From Tetrahymena elliotti 4EA (taxonomy: Eukaryota; Ciliophora; Oligohymenophorea; Hymenostomatida; Tetrahymenidae): a stretch of DNA of 64,000 nt. A model generated the notes under the pieces. It made no database searches. It saw nothing but the letters and a program-made list of their open reading frames with translations, and was not told the origin of the DNA. Below are positions 12,440 to 25,016 of this stretch, piece after piece (positions within the stretch are counted from its first letter, which is position 1; each line of letters begins with the position of its first letter). Made by a program: the position numbers and the translations under genes. The stretch lies in the NCBI GenBank assembly GCA_000231825.2, contig JH720317.1:313161-377160 (forward strand), read 5' to 3'.

Positions 12440-13696
12440 ATGTTCTAAATTTCATAGCAAAGCGAGTTGGGCGATGTTTGCTCAGGTAAAAACTTTGGAA
12501 AATTAGTTGTCATCACATTTTATGCTGACTGGAATCAACATTCATTGAACTATACTGAGTAATTAGAAAGTTTAATTGATATTGATCCTATCCCAGATGT
12601 TGTTTTCGCGAAATGTGATGCAGAAAAAGTCCCTTAAGTTGCTGATAAATTTTAAGTAACTTGCGTACCCACTGTGATAGTTACTGAAACTAGAAAAAAG
12701 TTGATTTAGAAATTCGAAAATATATCTCCTGCTCTACTTATAGAAGAGTTAAGCAAAGCAAATGAACAATTTAAAAAAGATTTCGAAGAGGAAAGAAAAG
12801 TAATGTATGCTAAAATTGATGGATTACTTAGTAAACCAGGAATTATTGCTTTTATTACAGGTACACCAACTGAACCTGAGTGCGGATTTACTCGTTAGCT
12901 TGTAGAAGTATTCAAAAATTTAGAAGTCTAATTTGATTACTATAATACTGAAGCAGATATCGACATGCTTATGTTTATTCGTCATTATTCCAAATGGCCT
13001 ACTTTCCCCTAAGTGTTTTTCAGTGGAAAACTTATTGGAGGATTAGATGTAGTAAGAGAACATATAGCAAAAGGTACTCTTGAGATTCCCCCTGAAAGTA
13101 GAAAATCTAATCCTTAAACAAGATTAGAAAACATATTGAATGAGAATAAGGCTATTCTATTTTTAGAAGGAAAGCCTACTGAAGAAAATATTTCTTAAGA
13201 AAGCAAGTAAGCAGTTGATCTTCTATAGTAAACAGGAGTTAAATTCACTACCTTTGATTTGACTATAGATTCTCACCTTCAGGAATACCTCTAAAACAAA
13301 TACTCTTAATAACTTCCTGTTTTCTTTGCAAATTCCAAATTTGTTGGAAATTTAGCAGCTCTTCAAGAACTTTCAGCTAAGGGAGATCTCTTGCAAACAG
13401 TTCCTGGCAATTTATGGGTTCTAAATGGAGAACAAAAAATAAATTACTTACTCAAGAGATGTGAAATCCTTGTCTTTATCAACGGAATACCAAAAGACAC
13501 TAAAACAAAAGAGTCTGAAAAGATTATCAACTTATTACAAACCAAGTAAAAGCTTTATGATTTTTATAATGTAGATGCTGATGTTGAAGTTAAAGAAGCA
13601 TTGAAAAAACTCACAGGTAAAGATACTATTCCTTTGGTTTATGAAAATCAAAAACTCATTGGAAATTTAGAAAGTGCTGAAAAATATTTTGCTTGA
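12440..13696 (+). CDS. multidomain monothiol glutaredoxin (PICOT/Grx3-like)
   Basis: Single exon of 418 residues. A thioredoxin-like domain covers about 18-110 (KLVVITFYADWNQHS, then CVPTVIV with the conserved cis-Pro); the usual WCxxC active site reads WNQH, so this domain is redox-dead. Three glutaredoxin-like domains follow. The first (about 125-215) has the monothiol motif as CGFTRQ with Cys148, instead of the family's CGFS, followed by WPTFPQVFFSGKLIGGLDVV, the standard glutathione-binding region. The second and third keep the fold (PVFFANSKFVGNLAAL; IPLVYENQKLIGNLESA) but show TEENISQES and TKTKESEK where the Cys motif should be. Family members carry Fe-S clusters and work in iron regulation and Fe-S delivery in cytosol or nucleus. 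The start is the first ATG before the Trx strand. No intron. Confidence 0.9.
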
Positions 13697-14266
13697 TTTT
13701 TTAATATAAAATAAAGTATGTTTGATATCAATATAAAAATGTATTTTTTATCTTTCAAATAGTTAATTAGCTCTTAATAGTATTTTAGAAATTCATCTTT
13801 CCTTCTTTTTACTTTTATTAAAAATTAAAAATTTATTTTTCAAATGATTTGTTGAATTTTTGATTAATAATTTTCAATACTTAAATAATAATATATTTTA
13901 TCGCATTTTACATTAATTTATTAATGTTGTTTAACATTCAAGGTTATTTAGTTAGATTATTTATCAATTAATAATAACTAAATAAGATCAAAAATACAAA
14001 TAGTTTATTGCCTGATGATTCCATTCTCAATATTTAAGAAGTAATTCAATTTAGGAGAAAATTAAATTTCTTTCTTTTTAATTAAATTAGATAATAATAA
14101 AAGAAATTTCATGAACAATAATGAGAAAATTTGAGAAAAAAACACATCTAAGATTTATTAAGACAGCAAAAATACAATCTAATCTTGTCATATATATATA
14201 ACTTTAACAAATTAATTATATTCTGGTTAAAAGTTTGTTTTTATATTTTTTTAGGTAATTTAAATT

Positions 14267-14518
14267 ATGAGATTGAATGAATAAGGAATATATTAAGATT
14301 TATGGAGCTTTTTTGATTTACTTAATTTTTAATCAATAATACCAGCCAAGCTCCAGACTTTTAAATTTGATAATCAAATTACTTCTCAACCCAAGCCAAG
14401 GGGTGAGATATTAGGTTATGAAAATATTGTAATCAAAGTCAAAATTTTAAAATATAATTTGAAAGACATTTTAATTTTAGAGATAGAAGTTTATTTTATT
14501 TAATTACTTTTGAGATGA
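14267..14518 (+). CDS. possible small or relic coding segment
   Basis: ATG to TGA, 83 residues: MRLNEQGIYQDLWSFFDLLN, then IIPAKLQTFKFDNQITSQPK and an ILE/LLL-rich end. It is richer in G and C and more protein-like than its surroundings, yet its length is not exceptional for this code and base composition. It could be an exon of a decayed gene. No family recognised. Confidence 0.22.
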
Positions 14519-16057
14519 CTGCATTATTTAAAAATGAGATTTTTTAGTTTAGAAAGTAAATTTAAAAAAAAAATCTGATTCAAAAGATAGAGAGAGAAAT
14601 CTCTTATGAAAGAAATTATTTTCTGTTTTTAGATTAAAATTTATGAATCAATAAAAATACAGAGTTTATTCTTTTGTTTGTAGATGACATAAATAATTTA
14701 CTTGAATTTCAAAAAATGATAAGTTACTATTTATTTGATCTATTATTAATTTTTCTTGTTACTGTTAAAACTGTAAACAATATTGATATCAGTAAACCAA
14801 TAATCCGGTATTTTTAAATTTAATTTGACTCGAATAATAGTTTTTTTTAAGGATCTCATCCTCATATTTATTCTTTTCTTCTAGAAGAGCTTCTCTACTA
14901 AAAAAAAAAGTCCAATAAAATATCAATAAAATCTTTTTTTTTTACTAGGTGTAACTATGAATTGTATTAAATAATTAATTATTATTTATCCTTCAACCAT
15001 CTTAAATTGTTAAAGAAAAATAGTATAAAAAACTGTGAAATGTTTTTCCAAAAAATATTAATAATAAATTTAAGTTGAGGAAAACTTTAGACATATTAAT
15101 ATTTAATTCCAAATTTATCAATAAATTAAACGAATTCTTCATTCTTTACATCCATATTTGTTTAGATGTTTATGTATATGGTGATTAATTCATTTATAAA
15201 TCTTAGCTTGTCTCTAAATGGCATTTATGGTTATAAAATTAAAATCAATATATTTCAGCTTAAACAAGTGTATATTATTTTCATTTTTTAATCATTTCAT
15301 GTAAATTAAAAAAATGTTCATTTTTATCTTTTTTTGTATTATAATTGTATACATTTTAAAAAATTAAAACAATTAGGAGTTTATCAAAGCCTTTATGCTT
15401 AATTTAATTTGATGAAGATAACAATATTAAACTTGAATCAAAACCAGAGAGTTTTAATTATTATTTTGATCAAATAAAAGATAATTATTATTGGATTTTT
15501 ATTTAATTAATTAATTAATTCATCATTTGTTTAAAAGCTCCTTGAAAATAAAATTAAAAAAATTGATTTGCTTAACTTGAAAAGGTATTTAAAATAACTA
15601 GTTAATAATTATTCAAATCAATATTATCTCTTCAACTGTTTTTATTATCAAGCTACAAATATTTTTATTTTTAAAATAATTTATATAACAAACAGCAATA
15701 CTTTTTATTTCCTTCAAATTTTCAGAATATCAAAAATTTTGAGGAAGAGATATCTGAACTGGTCAAATAAGATTTAATAAAGTGAAGTTGGCACATATGA
15801 GAAATATAAAATGAATTTCCACCAAAACATATTTGCATTAAATAAATGAATGTGAAGAAAAGAGGTTTAATGTGGGTGTGCATATTGAATACATCCCAGT
15901 ATAGTAATTTGATATTGATCTGGATTTTTTCAACAGACTAAAAATTTTAATCTAAACTGAATTTCAATAACTCTTTCATTTATTACTAATAGACAAAATG
16001 GATAATATTTGCATAGTACCTATATAAAATTTGGGAGTAATTGACTTTTTTATATTT

Positions 16058-16157
16058 NNNNNNNNNNNNNNNNNNNNNNNNNNNNNNNNNNNNNNNNNNN
16101 NNNNNNNNNNNNNNNNNNNNNNNNNNNNNNNNNNNNNNNNNNNNNNNNNNNNNNNNN
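16058..16157. other. assembly gap (100 N)
   Basis: Exactly 100 unknown bases, the conventional size for a gap of unknown length in a scaffold. Open frames drawn across it have no meaning. Confidence 1.
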
Positions 16158-16386
16158 AAAAAATTGAGAATAAACAAAAATTAATTAAATAAATTAATAG
16201 CAAATTTATAAATTAATAAATTTTAGTGAAATAAACTGTATTGAATAAATTTATATATGCTTAATATTACATTATAGTTAAATAATAAGTTACAAAATTT
16301 TATTTCTTGTTTTTTATAAAACTGTTTCAAAATAAGATGAATTTAAAGAAATCAACTTAATATTTATCTGATTAATCTTTGCTAAC

Positions 16387-19300
16387 TCAATTAATATCAT
16401 TGGTAAAATATTTATTGAGAGTGATATTTGTTGATAATAGGTTAATATTAAATAGAGTAAAATAATCCTTTATTTATTATATCTCTTATTTTAATTTTTT
16501 TTATATTAATATCCACACTCCAATTATAACAAAGCACACTAAGAAAATTTAAAGTACAAACAAAGCAAAAAATACACTTTAAATATTTTCGCAATAGGAA
16601 TTTGAGGTCTGAATAAAATATCTCCTAAATGAATCAAGAGATTAATTAATAAACTTCAGCATGTTATTTAAATCTGTAAATGAACTTCCGTTGATGAGAT
16701 TTTTTACATAATAGTCTTTAGAATAAGCAATACCTTCAGGTGTTAATGGTAAATCTTTGTAAATATATACTACGGATTCCAGTTCATTGAAGATTTTTTT
16801 AACTGTGATAAGAAATCCTTTTTGTAAAATTCCTTAATAAAAAGAGTTACATTGATCTATAGTAAAGTTTGTTTAAAAATATTAAGGATATTATTAACTT
16901 GTTTAACACATGTTTCCTATCAGCATTTGTTTATAAAAATTTTCATAATCTTTTTGATTGTAATTTGGAACAAAATTTTGTTAAGCTAGTTTTTCTACTT
17001 TCTTTAGATTTTCTAAATTCTCTTAAGCTTAACTTTTCATCAGATCTAAGAAATTAGATTATGTTGGATCTAATGATCTCCAATACCATTCTAAATTCAG
17101 GATTTATGGAGAAGCCTCTTATATAACTGTCCTCGTTAATGCATAAATATCAACTTATTGCTAGATAAGCCATTTTTAATCATTAATATAAGGACTGAAT
17201 AAAATTATACTCAAAGTTGGTTAAATATTCAAGACAATTATTATCACTAAACACAAAATTAAATCTTTGAATGAAAAAAACTAAAATTCACTAAAGGAAG
17301 CTTGTAATCTTTTTCTTTTTTGAAGATTGGAATTTTTAAATAATTTATTATTTGTTTATAAATCCTATCTGGGTGTTTTAGACAGAGCCTAGCTTTGATT
17401 GATTTAGTTCTTATTTGTTTTATTATTTGTACCATTATAGATTTAAGTTTATTAGTTCTACTCTTAATATTCTTGAATCAGAATTTAAAGTTTGGTCACT
17501 TTATTTTGAAGTTCTTGTGGTTGAAAGCATCCAAGCAGAGAGAGTAGCTTTTTTTTTTATATTTGTTAAATTATTACCACAGCAAAGATGACCAAAATTA
17601 ATCCAATACTAGATATTAAAATAATTATTAGAGAAAATTGATTATTAGCTTAGTTTTAGTTCAGTACATTGTTCATATTATCTTCGATGAGTTATTAAAA
17701 TTGTAAGATACTTTCCTTGAAATTTAGAATGCTTAACCACAAGAAATTTTCTCTGTAGATATCAATCGATGTAAGTATAAACATAGAAGAGATATAATAT
17801 TAAGTTAAAGCTTAGAATAAATTGATGACTTTACTGTATAAACCTGGATTATCATCAGGTGTATCCATAACTTGGGTTGTGTTCACACTCAAATCCTACA
17901 ATTTATTGATGAGATTAATGTTTGGATCAAAAACAAGAAGATTTTCATAGGCTCTCTTATAGTCAATCAAAATATTTTTTTAATCAATTTTAGTGATTAT
18001 CATTTATTATAATTCATTTTATTTATCAATTGATGGAGCATTCACTTTCATCAAATAATAGTATGAAATAGATCTCATTGTATCCAAAGTTTTCATATAC
18101 ATAATGATAGGGTTAGAAATTTTTTAGTAAGAGCGAGAGAAATCATCTATCCCTCTCATATCAATATCATAAACTATGTAATTGACCAAAAGAAGCAGAG
18201 TAAGTGAAATAAAACCTATAATAAAAAAATAAGACAAGTTGCAAGACATACTTTTAGATTTTATTTTTCTAGACAAAATTATTTTATATGTAGAAGTTTT
18301 GCTGAATATTGATGATCCTACATTTGAAGCTTAAGCTAAATCTTCTGCACCTTTAATCTAATCATTGAAATTATTTTGGTTCAGATCAAATTCTACTTTC
18401 TTTTTTCCTGCTTAACTTGAGGGAGTGATAATTAGAGCTATTTCTTATTATGAGTCTGCTCTTGCTGATCTTAGATCTCTTGTTGACATTATATTGTTTA
18501 AATCTTCACCAGACAAAAAATCCTATCTTCCAGCTTAAGCTGGTACACTTGTTTCTCTTCTGCTGCTAATCAATTGCATATAATTTTAATTTGAGCTTTG
18601 CTTTTATGATAATAATCCAAAAGTTTATTTTTTATCATTAATTTTGATAGTTTACTATGATTGAACCTTGGTAATATTTTCAAAAATAGAAGTTTTCAAA
18701 TTTCCATATTATTTTGGCATATTTCTTTTTGAATCGCTTGATTGATTTTGTTTTTCTTCTTTTTTATCAGAATTTGCACTAATTTCTTGTTCAAGAGCTA
18801 AGCTATTAGGAGCTTCTTAGATATTTTCTTAAGAATTTTTTATGGTGAAATTTAATTAATTATCATATGATTAGAGTTTTTATTAAATTTCTTAATGACT
18901 TTCTAATACCCTAAATTCTATTATCTCTAAATATTGATATAAAATCTTATTATTCTACTCAACAGTTATTACCTTAAAAGTTATTTCAAAAACGCTATGA
19001 GTATTTTAATTGTATTAACTTATTGAAATATTAGACTAGGGCGGGTCTTTATTATTAAGTAAATAAAAGAGTGATTGCTATGTGCAATTATTTAAATCCA
19101 TTTAATTTCTAGTGTACTTCAAAATAGGTATAAAATCTTCTATATTTTTTCCAACTTATTTTTAAAATAAAGTTAGATTCTAGAAAAAATTAAACGAAAT
19201 TTTACTTAAATCTGATGTTTCTACGAAACGTATTAAATAATAAAATGATCTATTCATCCCTAAAATTATTCCATCTTTCTGCAAAAGAATGAAGCCAAAA

Positions 19301-22100
19301 GGTAAATACAATTGCTTAACAAGAATGCATATTCCTATTTCATTATTCATTGATTGAATCTTTGTCGTTAATCTAACAGGTAATATGAAATTTGACTCAT
19401 TCATTACAAATCCAAATCTATCTTCTTTTATTATATAAAAAATTATCACTTATTCATTTTTGCAAAAATATAATTTTAGCTGATAAAGTAACATTATGAA
19501 CAGACCAAGAAGAATAAAAATTTAATCACTATTAAAAATTCATATGGCTTTCGAAGCTTTGAATGGGAATTAAGTTAATAAGAAAGAAGTAAATTGAAAA
19601 TTTATTTATGTAAATGAAAAGTAAAAAAGGAAAAATAATTGAAGAATTTAGTTAGAAAATAAATACTTGTGTTTAATAGATAATGTCTCTTTTATGGATC
19701 AAATTAAAAAGATTTCAGAATTTGTTTTTCGGTGGGAAAAAGCACGTCTAAATCAAAGTCTTTAAGTGTAGTATGTGAATGTTAAATAATACTATTAATT
19801 TATTAAGATATTTTTTTTATTTTAAAGGATTTTCCTGCAAATTAACAATAAATAACACCGTCATTTTGATTGATTAATTCTTTGTTTTTACCTAAGAATA
19901 AAGCTTAATTTCTTGTCTAGCGCTACTGCTCTTAAAAAAACTAAGTAATTGTTTGACATTTTTAATCAAAGGCTTCTAAGTAGATTTATCCAAGTATGTT
20001 AACACTTTCATTAAATTCAACAAATTTAGATAAAAACTAAAAATTATATTTGACATTATTCTTTTGTTGTAGTATGTCTTAGGAAATTAATTCTAGCTCT
20101 TTAAAACTTAGCTAGCTGCTTTGAAGGTATTCATAATAATAAATTAATTATTTTATGCAGTTAATTATGTTTCGCTCAAAATCTACTTTTTATTACTCAA
20201 ATTAAATGACTTCTATCATTTCAAATTGATGATTTGAAGAATATTATCTCATAAATTGGTCATTGAATATTTTTGAGACCCAAAGTTCTATATCATATAT
20301 TATAGATTATTCTTTTAAGCTTTGCTATGCTTTCTATGAATAACTATTTTTAATTTAAAAATAAGCTTTAAGACATACTAAAGGATCTTTGAGAATAAAT
20401 AATGTAAAATAAATATATATAAAACTGGTTGTGATGCTTTTGTTATTGTTTTTTTAGTAGATATCTGAAAGTATGTCATGCATGTATCCAATCAAAAAAT
20501 TGTATCTATCCTCTTCATCTTGCTCGTTTTATTACTTTACATAAGTCACCTAATTTTAATTATGAATGAATAAATAATTAAATTCTTGAATTGATTGATT
20601 GACTTCTGCTAATAACTTAAATCTAAAAATAAATACTGAATGGATTAAAAATAATAAGTCAATATTATTAAGTATGTGTAAGAGTAGGTATAAGTGCTTT
20701 TTATTTTTCTTTTCATATCTGTAATATTACTGTGGTTATAGTATTTTTTTATCTTACTAAAATTAAAAACGTTTTTTGTTAAAGAGTTTAGCTTTTCTTG
20801 TGTGAATATTGAAAAATCATTAAATTATTTGGATGATTATTTTGTATTTTTAGATGAAGTAGGAGTTTGATGTATAGAAGATTATAATTTACCTTTTTAA
20901 ATTAATGGCAAAAACAGTCTTTATCTGATTGCTAGCATTATATTTGATGATTTGTATGAATAGTCTCATACAGAATTCCTTTTGCTCTTTTATATTCATC
21001 GTGAAAGGAAGGCAATTCTTAGATGACCATATCAAATATTTATTTAAGATTAGTACTAATCTCTTATGAATTATTTTGTACTAAGAATTCAGTGAAATTT
21101 TTGACTCTAACGCACTCTAAGATATGTGCAGTCTTAATAGATAAAGGTAGTAAAACGAGCAAAAAGAAGCCATTTTTTGAAATTTTGCTGAGGAATAAAT
21201 CAGAAAGAAGCTAAGAGATAGAATAAAAGCAGAGAATTGCTGTAGAAAAAAGAAAAATACTTTGTATTTTGAGATTACAGTATTCAGATTACTTGTAATT
21301 GATATATAAATTTGTCAGTAAGCTTATGAATAGCACTAATTAATTTAAAGCTTGTATTTCAAATACTTAAATAAAGACGATTATCTAAAATATAATATAT
21401 TTGAACTATATATAATTTGACGGGTTTTTTTATAAACAATTTGTGTAGTCAAAAGATAAACTCTAGCTGTGATATTCTGTAAATAGCCCTATTTATAATT
21501 TTATAGTAAAATTGTTATTATAAAATAATTTAAAAGCTCATTAATTTGTATTTTGCTATATAGTTAGTTACATTTATTCAATAGAGAAATCAATAAAAAT
21601 AATAAATAGCAAATAAATTTCTTACCTTTTACAAAGGATATCATAAAAAAGGCAATAGATGTACATTATATCATAAACTCATACTATTATTATCCAGATT
21701 ACTTTATACCAGACAGACAAGCTAATTAAAAAGGTAATTGAATAAAGTAGCGATAAAAGCCTATGTATTATTATAAAGCAAATATAGAACTCTCAGTAAA
21801 GGCTTAATTTTTGTTGAAAAAATAAAATAGCATAGCCTTCATAATAATATATGTTAAATAGAATATTATCTAAACAATTAGGAAGAAAATTTGGCTTTCA
21901 TTAAGAAACTTTTCTAAGAAATCAAAGTTCATTATTAGAGGTAAATGGCAAAAATAATAAAATAATATTGAAACTATTGAGATGAATTCATTATTGCAAT
22001 AGGCTCTATAAGATTGGCATACTACTTTTATGTAAAATAACCTAGCTCGATCTTAAAGGCCTTTGAAATGTGCCTGCTAATTTATTTGTTAAAGCGGCAT
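16387..22100 (-). CDS. giant multi-pass membrane protein with PAS-like region (paralog 1)
   Basis: Predicted 1728 residues; exons 22100-21626, 21476-20893, 20756-19667 and 19424-16387 (introns 149, 136, 242 nt; total divisible by three). Several N-terminal membrane segments (for example FFLIVQIIFYLTYIIM and LVLFISLLTNLY) are followed by a motif HQIQCQQSDKDCFC near residue 335. A soluble region follows, with FLIGYMHDIL near residue 440. A segment at about 717-800 (FGFVMNESNFILPVRL, then GICILVK and FILLQKDGIILGM) looks like a PAS-type sensor fold. A long Gln/Asn/Ser-rich linker follows, then four more membrane helices at about 1087, 1285, 1387 and 1660, ending in a short cytoplasmic tail. Its order, motifs and the intron just before the PAS-like part match the gene at 25017-31021. 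The family appears ciliate-specific; a sensory or transport-regulating role is only inference. Confidence 0.85.
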
Positions 22101-25016
22101 TTTAATCAGATAGCCCTTTATTATTTTGCTAATATTTTAATTAAAATGAACTTATTTTTTTTTAATTATCATAAAATTTATTATTTACACAAGAGATAAT
22201 TATGTTTTTATTTTTTTACTTTATTTTATTTGGTTTTTATGAAAATATTAAATCTCTCATACTCCTCGATATGATTAAAGTATTCAGTAAAGCTTAAACT
22301 TTAAACATTTATTTGATTTTGATTTTTTTTCAATAAAAACTCTTCAAAAAACCAGCTTTTTTTCAATACAAACAGTTTGTAATATTTTTTACTATTTTTA
22401 TAAATATTAAGTGGTAGGTAGCGCCATCTCTCCAATTTAATATTATATATTTCTAATGTAAATGCTTGACATTAAAAAAATTTACTGTGTCTTTTGTGTT
22501 TTTTTGTGTTTTTAAATATTTTAAAATTAAAAAAGGGAATTAAGTTTTTAAGACAAGAATGATTAAAATTTATTTTTTGGATTATCAAAAACAAAGAAAA
22601 TACTCTAAGATTAAAACCATTTTTGAACTTTTAAGCAATATTAGAATTTAAGTATGGAAAAAATAGTTCATTAAATATTTAGAGTTTTTTAGCTTAAATT
22701 ACAAATTAGAAAAATTGAGTTTGATTTAAATAAAAAAAAGTGTGAAAGAAAAATAATTAAATGTTAATTAATAGTAAGAAGCACAAATTTAAAAGTTCAT
22801 TAACCCATAATTAAAAATGTAAGGTCGTCTTATTTTATTAATAACACCATATGATTTTGTTATATTAGAAATACTCATGTAAATTTACTTTTTAATTAAT
22901 TAAACATAAATAATTCTTTAAATAGAATACTATTTGTAATAGATTGAAATTATTCAGCATTTAAAAGTATTCAATGAAAGAAAAATACATATTCAAGCAC
23001 ACAATTTGTTCAAAATTTTGATTAATCATTTGGGATATTTGTTAAATAATACATTATTTTATAATTCCCAAATTTTCTTAATTTTATAAATATTTGTAAT
23101 GGAAAAAATCTTATTTTCAAGCTTGAGAGTTTACAAAATTAAAAACTATTAAGATTTTTTTCATTTTGATTGATTATTTGAGTTTATTTACAAAATTTTA
23201 TACATTTATTTTGAAAGAAGAAGATCAGAAATGATCAAAATGCTTTTATTAATTTTAATCAATTTATCAGTGAATAAAAATTCAGAGATTAACATCAATC
23301 AATTAATCAAATTTATAAATTTTACTTTGCCAATCAATAATAGTGTAAAAAGGAGTAAATGGTCTTTAAAAATAACTAATATTTTATACAAAATCAAAAT
23401 AATACCATATCTTATTTTTAGTCGGTTATTTTTTAAAGATATATTTTGAATAGAATAGAAGGATAAATTAATCGTATCTATTTTAATTTTTCAATAAATA
23501 TAATTAGGTTCTAAAAAAGAATGATTTGATAAGCAAAAAAAACTACTTTTTGACAAAAATTTATTAAATAACATAATATCATTTTAAGAATAGGACAATT
23601 TTTTTAGTAGAGTAGAGGAATAAATAAAAGTTTTTTACTTTTTGAAAAAAATATTATGATTTTAAGAAAAAATAACTCATATTTTATGAATAAGTTTTTA
23701 AATAGAAGTCATGTAAATTTATCTTTTTCATGATATTTTTATGATTAAACTTTTTTTATTTTTATTATCATCATTAAGATTTTAAAGAATAAGCAAATGA
23801 TAAGTAAAAAAGCTCATATTTTATGTACAAGGTTGTAAATAAATAAATACAAATAATTTAACTACTTCTTAGTATATTATTTTAAATAATATTTAGATTA
23901 GATAGAATAAAGTAATATTTTAACTGATTTTAGTTTTTGAATAAAAGAGATGTAAATTATTTAATATTAAATTTTTAATTTATTATTTTTTTAATGTTTT
24001 TTGAAGAAGAGAGATAGATAAATAATGATTTTAGATTTTTAGCAGAAATATTAAGAATTTAAAGAAGAAGCAAAAAATAAGCAAAAAAATATAATTTTAA
24101 ATAGAAGTTAACTCAAAAATAATGTATTATATTTTTCGTTGATTATTTTTTAACAATCTTTTTTAGAACAATAAAGGAAAAAATAAATAATGTCTTAGGT
24201 TTTAAATAGAAATCTTAAGGTTGTAAAAAAGAAAGCAAAAAATATAATATTTTATAAAGAAGCAAGTAGGTAAATAAATGTAAAATCAAATTTTTAGTAA
24301 TTATTTTTTTTACAGCCTTTTAAGAATAACAAAAGGTTAAATTAATAAGTACTAACTTATATTTTTAAAATTAAAATATAAATTTTGTAAAGAAGAAATA
24401 AAAGATAAGCAAAAATCTCATATTTATTGAAGCAAGTAAAAATAGATAATAAAATATCACATTTTTTAGTGATTACTTTTTAAACAGCCTTATCAGAATA
24501 TAAAAGAATAAATAAATGAACACTAATTTATTATTTTAAAATAAGAGTATATTAAGGCTGTAAAGAAATAAGCAAAAAATATAATGAATATAAAAGTAAG
24601 TTAATATAAATAATGTAATATCACATTTTTACTTTATTATTTTTTTAGCTGTCTTTTAAGAGGAATAAAAAGATAAATATATAAATGAACAAATTTTTTG
24701 TTTTTAAATAAAAATATTAAGGTTATAAAAAATGAGTAAACGATATTTAATAAAGAAGTAAGTTAATATAAATGATATAATATCTCACTTTTAATGATTA
24801 TTAACAAACTTCTCAGAATATAAAGGGATAAATAAATAAATGATAACTAGTTTTTGTTTAAGGCTATAAAGAAGGAGCAAATGATAAGCAAAAAATCTAA
24901 TGGAAGTAAGTCAATACAAATAATGTTATATTAATTTTTAGTTGTTTATTTGAGTAGAATTGTTAAATACAGATTTTAGTTTTTGAATTAAAGAATTAAT
25001 TTAATATTGTTTTAAT
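22101..25016. other. intergenic between the two giant paralogs
   Basis: The first 1.3 kb is plain AT-rich sequence. A 72-residue open frame at 23231-23449 (+) shows nothing recognisable and is probably chance. The rest is the degenerate tandem repeat listed next. Confidence 0.5.
23400..24965. repeat. degenerate tandem repeat, period about 160 bp
   Basis: Recurring blocks in fixed order: GATTATTTTTTAACA, an AG-AATA-AAAGG-TAAATAAAT block, an ATTAAGG-TGTAAA-AAG block, AAGCAAAAAATAT, and AAAGAAG-AAGT-AATA-AAATAATGTAATATCACATTTTT. Clear block starts near 24140, 24300, 24465, 24630 and 24793, with weaker older units back to about 23415. No coding potential; copies are diverged, so not a recent expansion. 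Confidence 0.7.

Larger units (their letters stand above)
13697..16386. other. intergenic with an assembly gap
   Basis: AT-rich; includes the uncertain small frame at 14267-14518 and the 100-N gap. Some sequence, possibly a gene part, may be missing at the gap, but both sides look non-coding. Confidence 0.5.

Noticed and set aside
15976..16203. Two minus-strand open frames spanning the N run
   Set aside because: They exist only because unknown bases carry no stop codon.
19180..19449. Short stand-alone minus-strand protein of 89 residues
   Set aside because: It is an internal piece of the giant paralog 1 cut by TAA/TAG, which encode Gln here.
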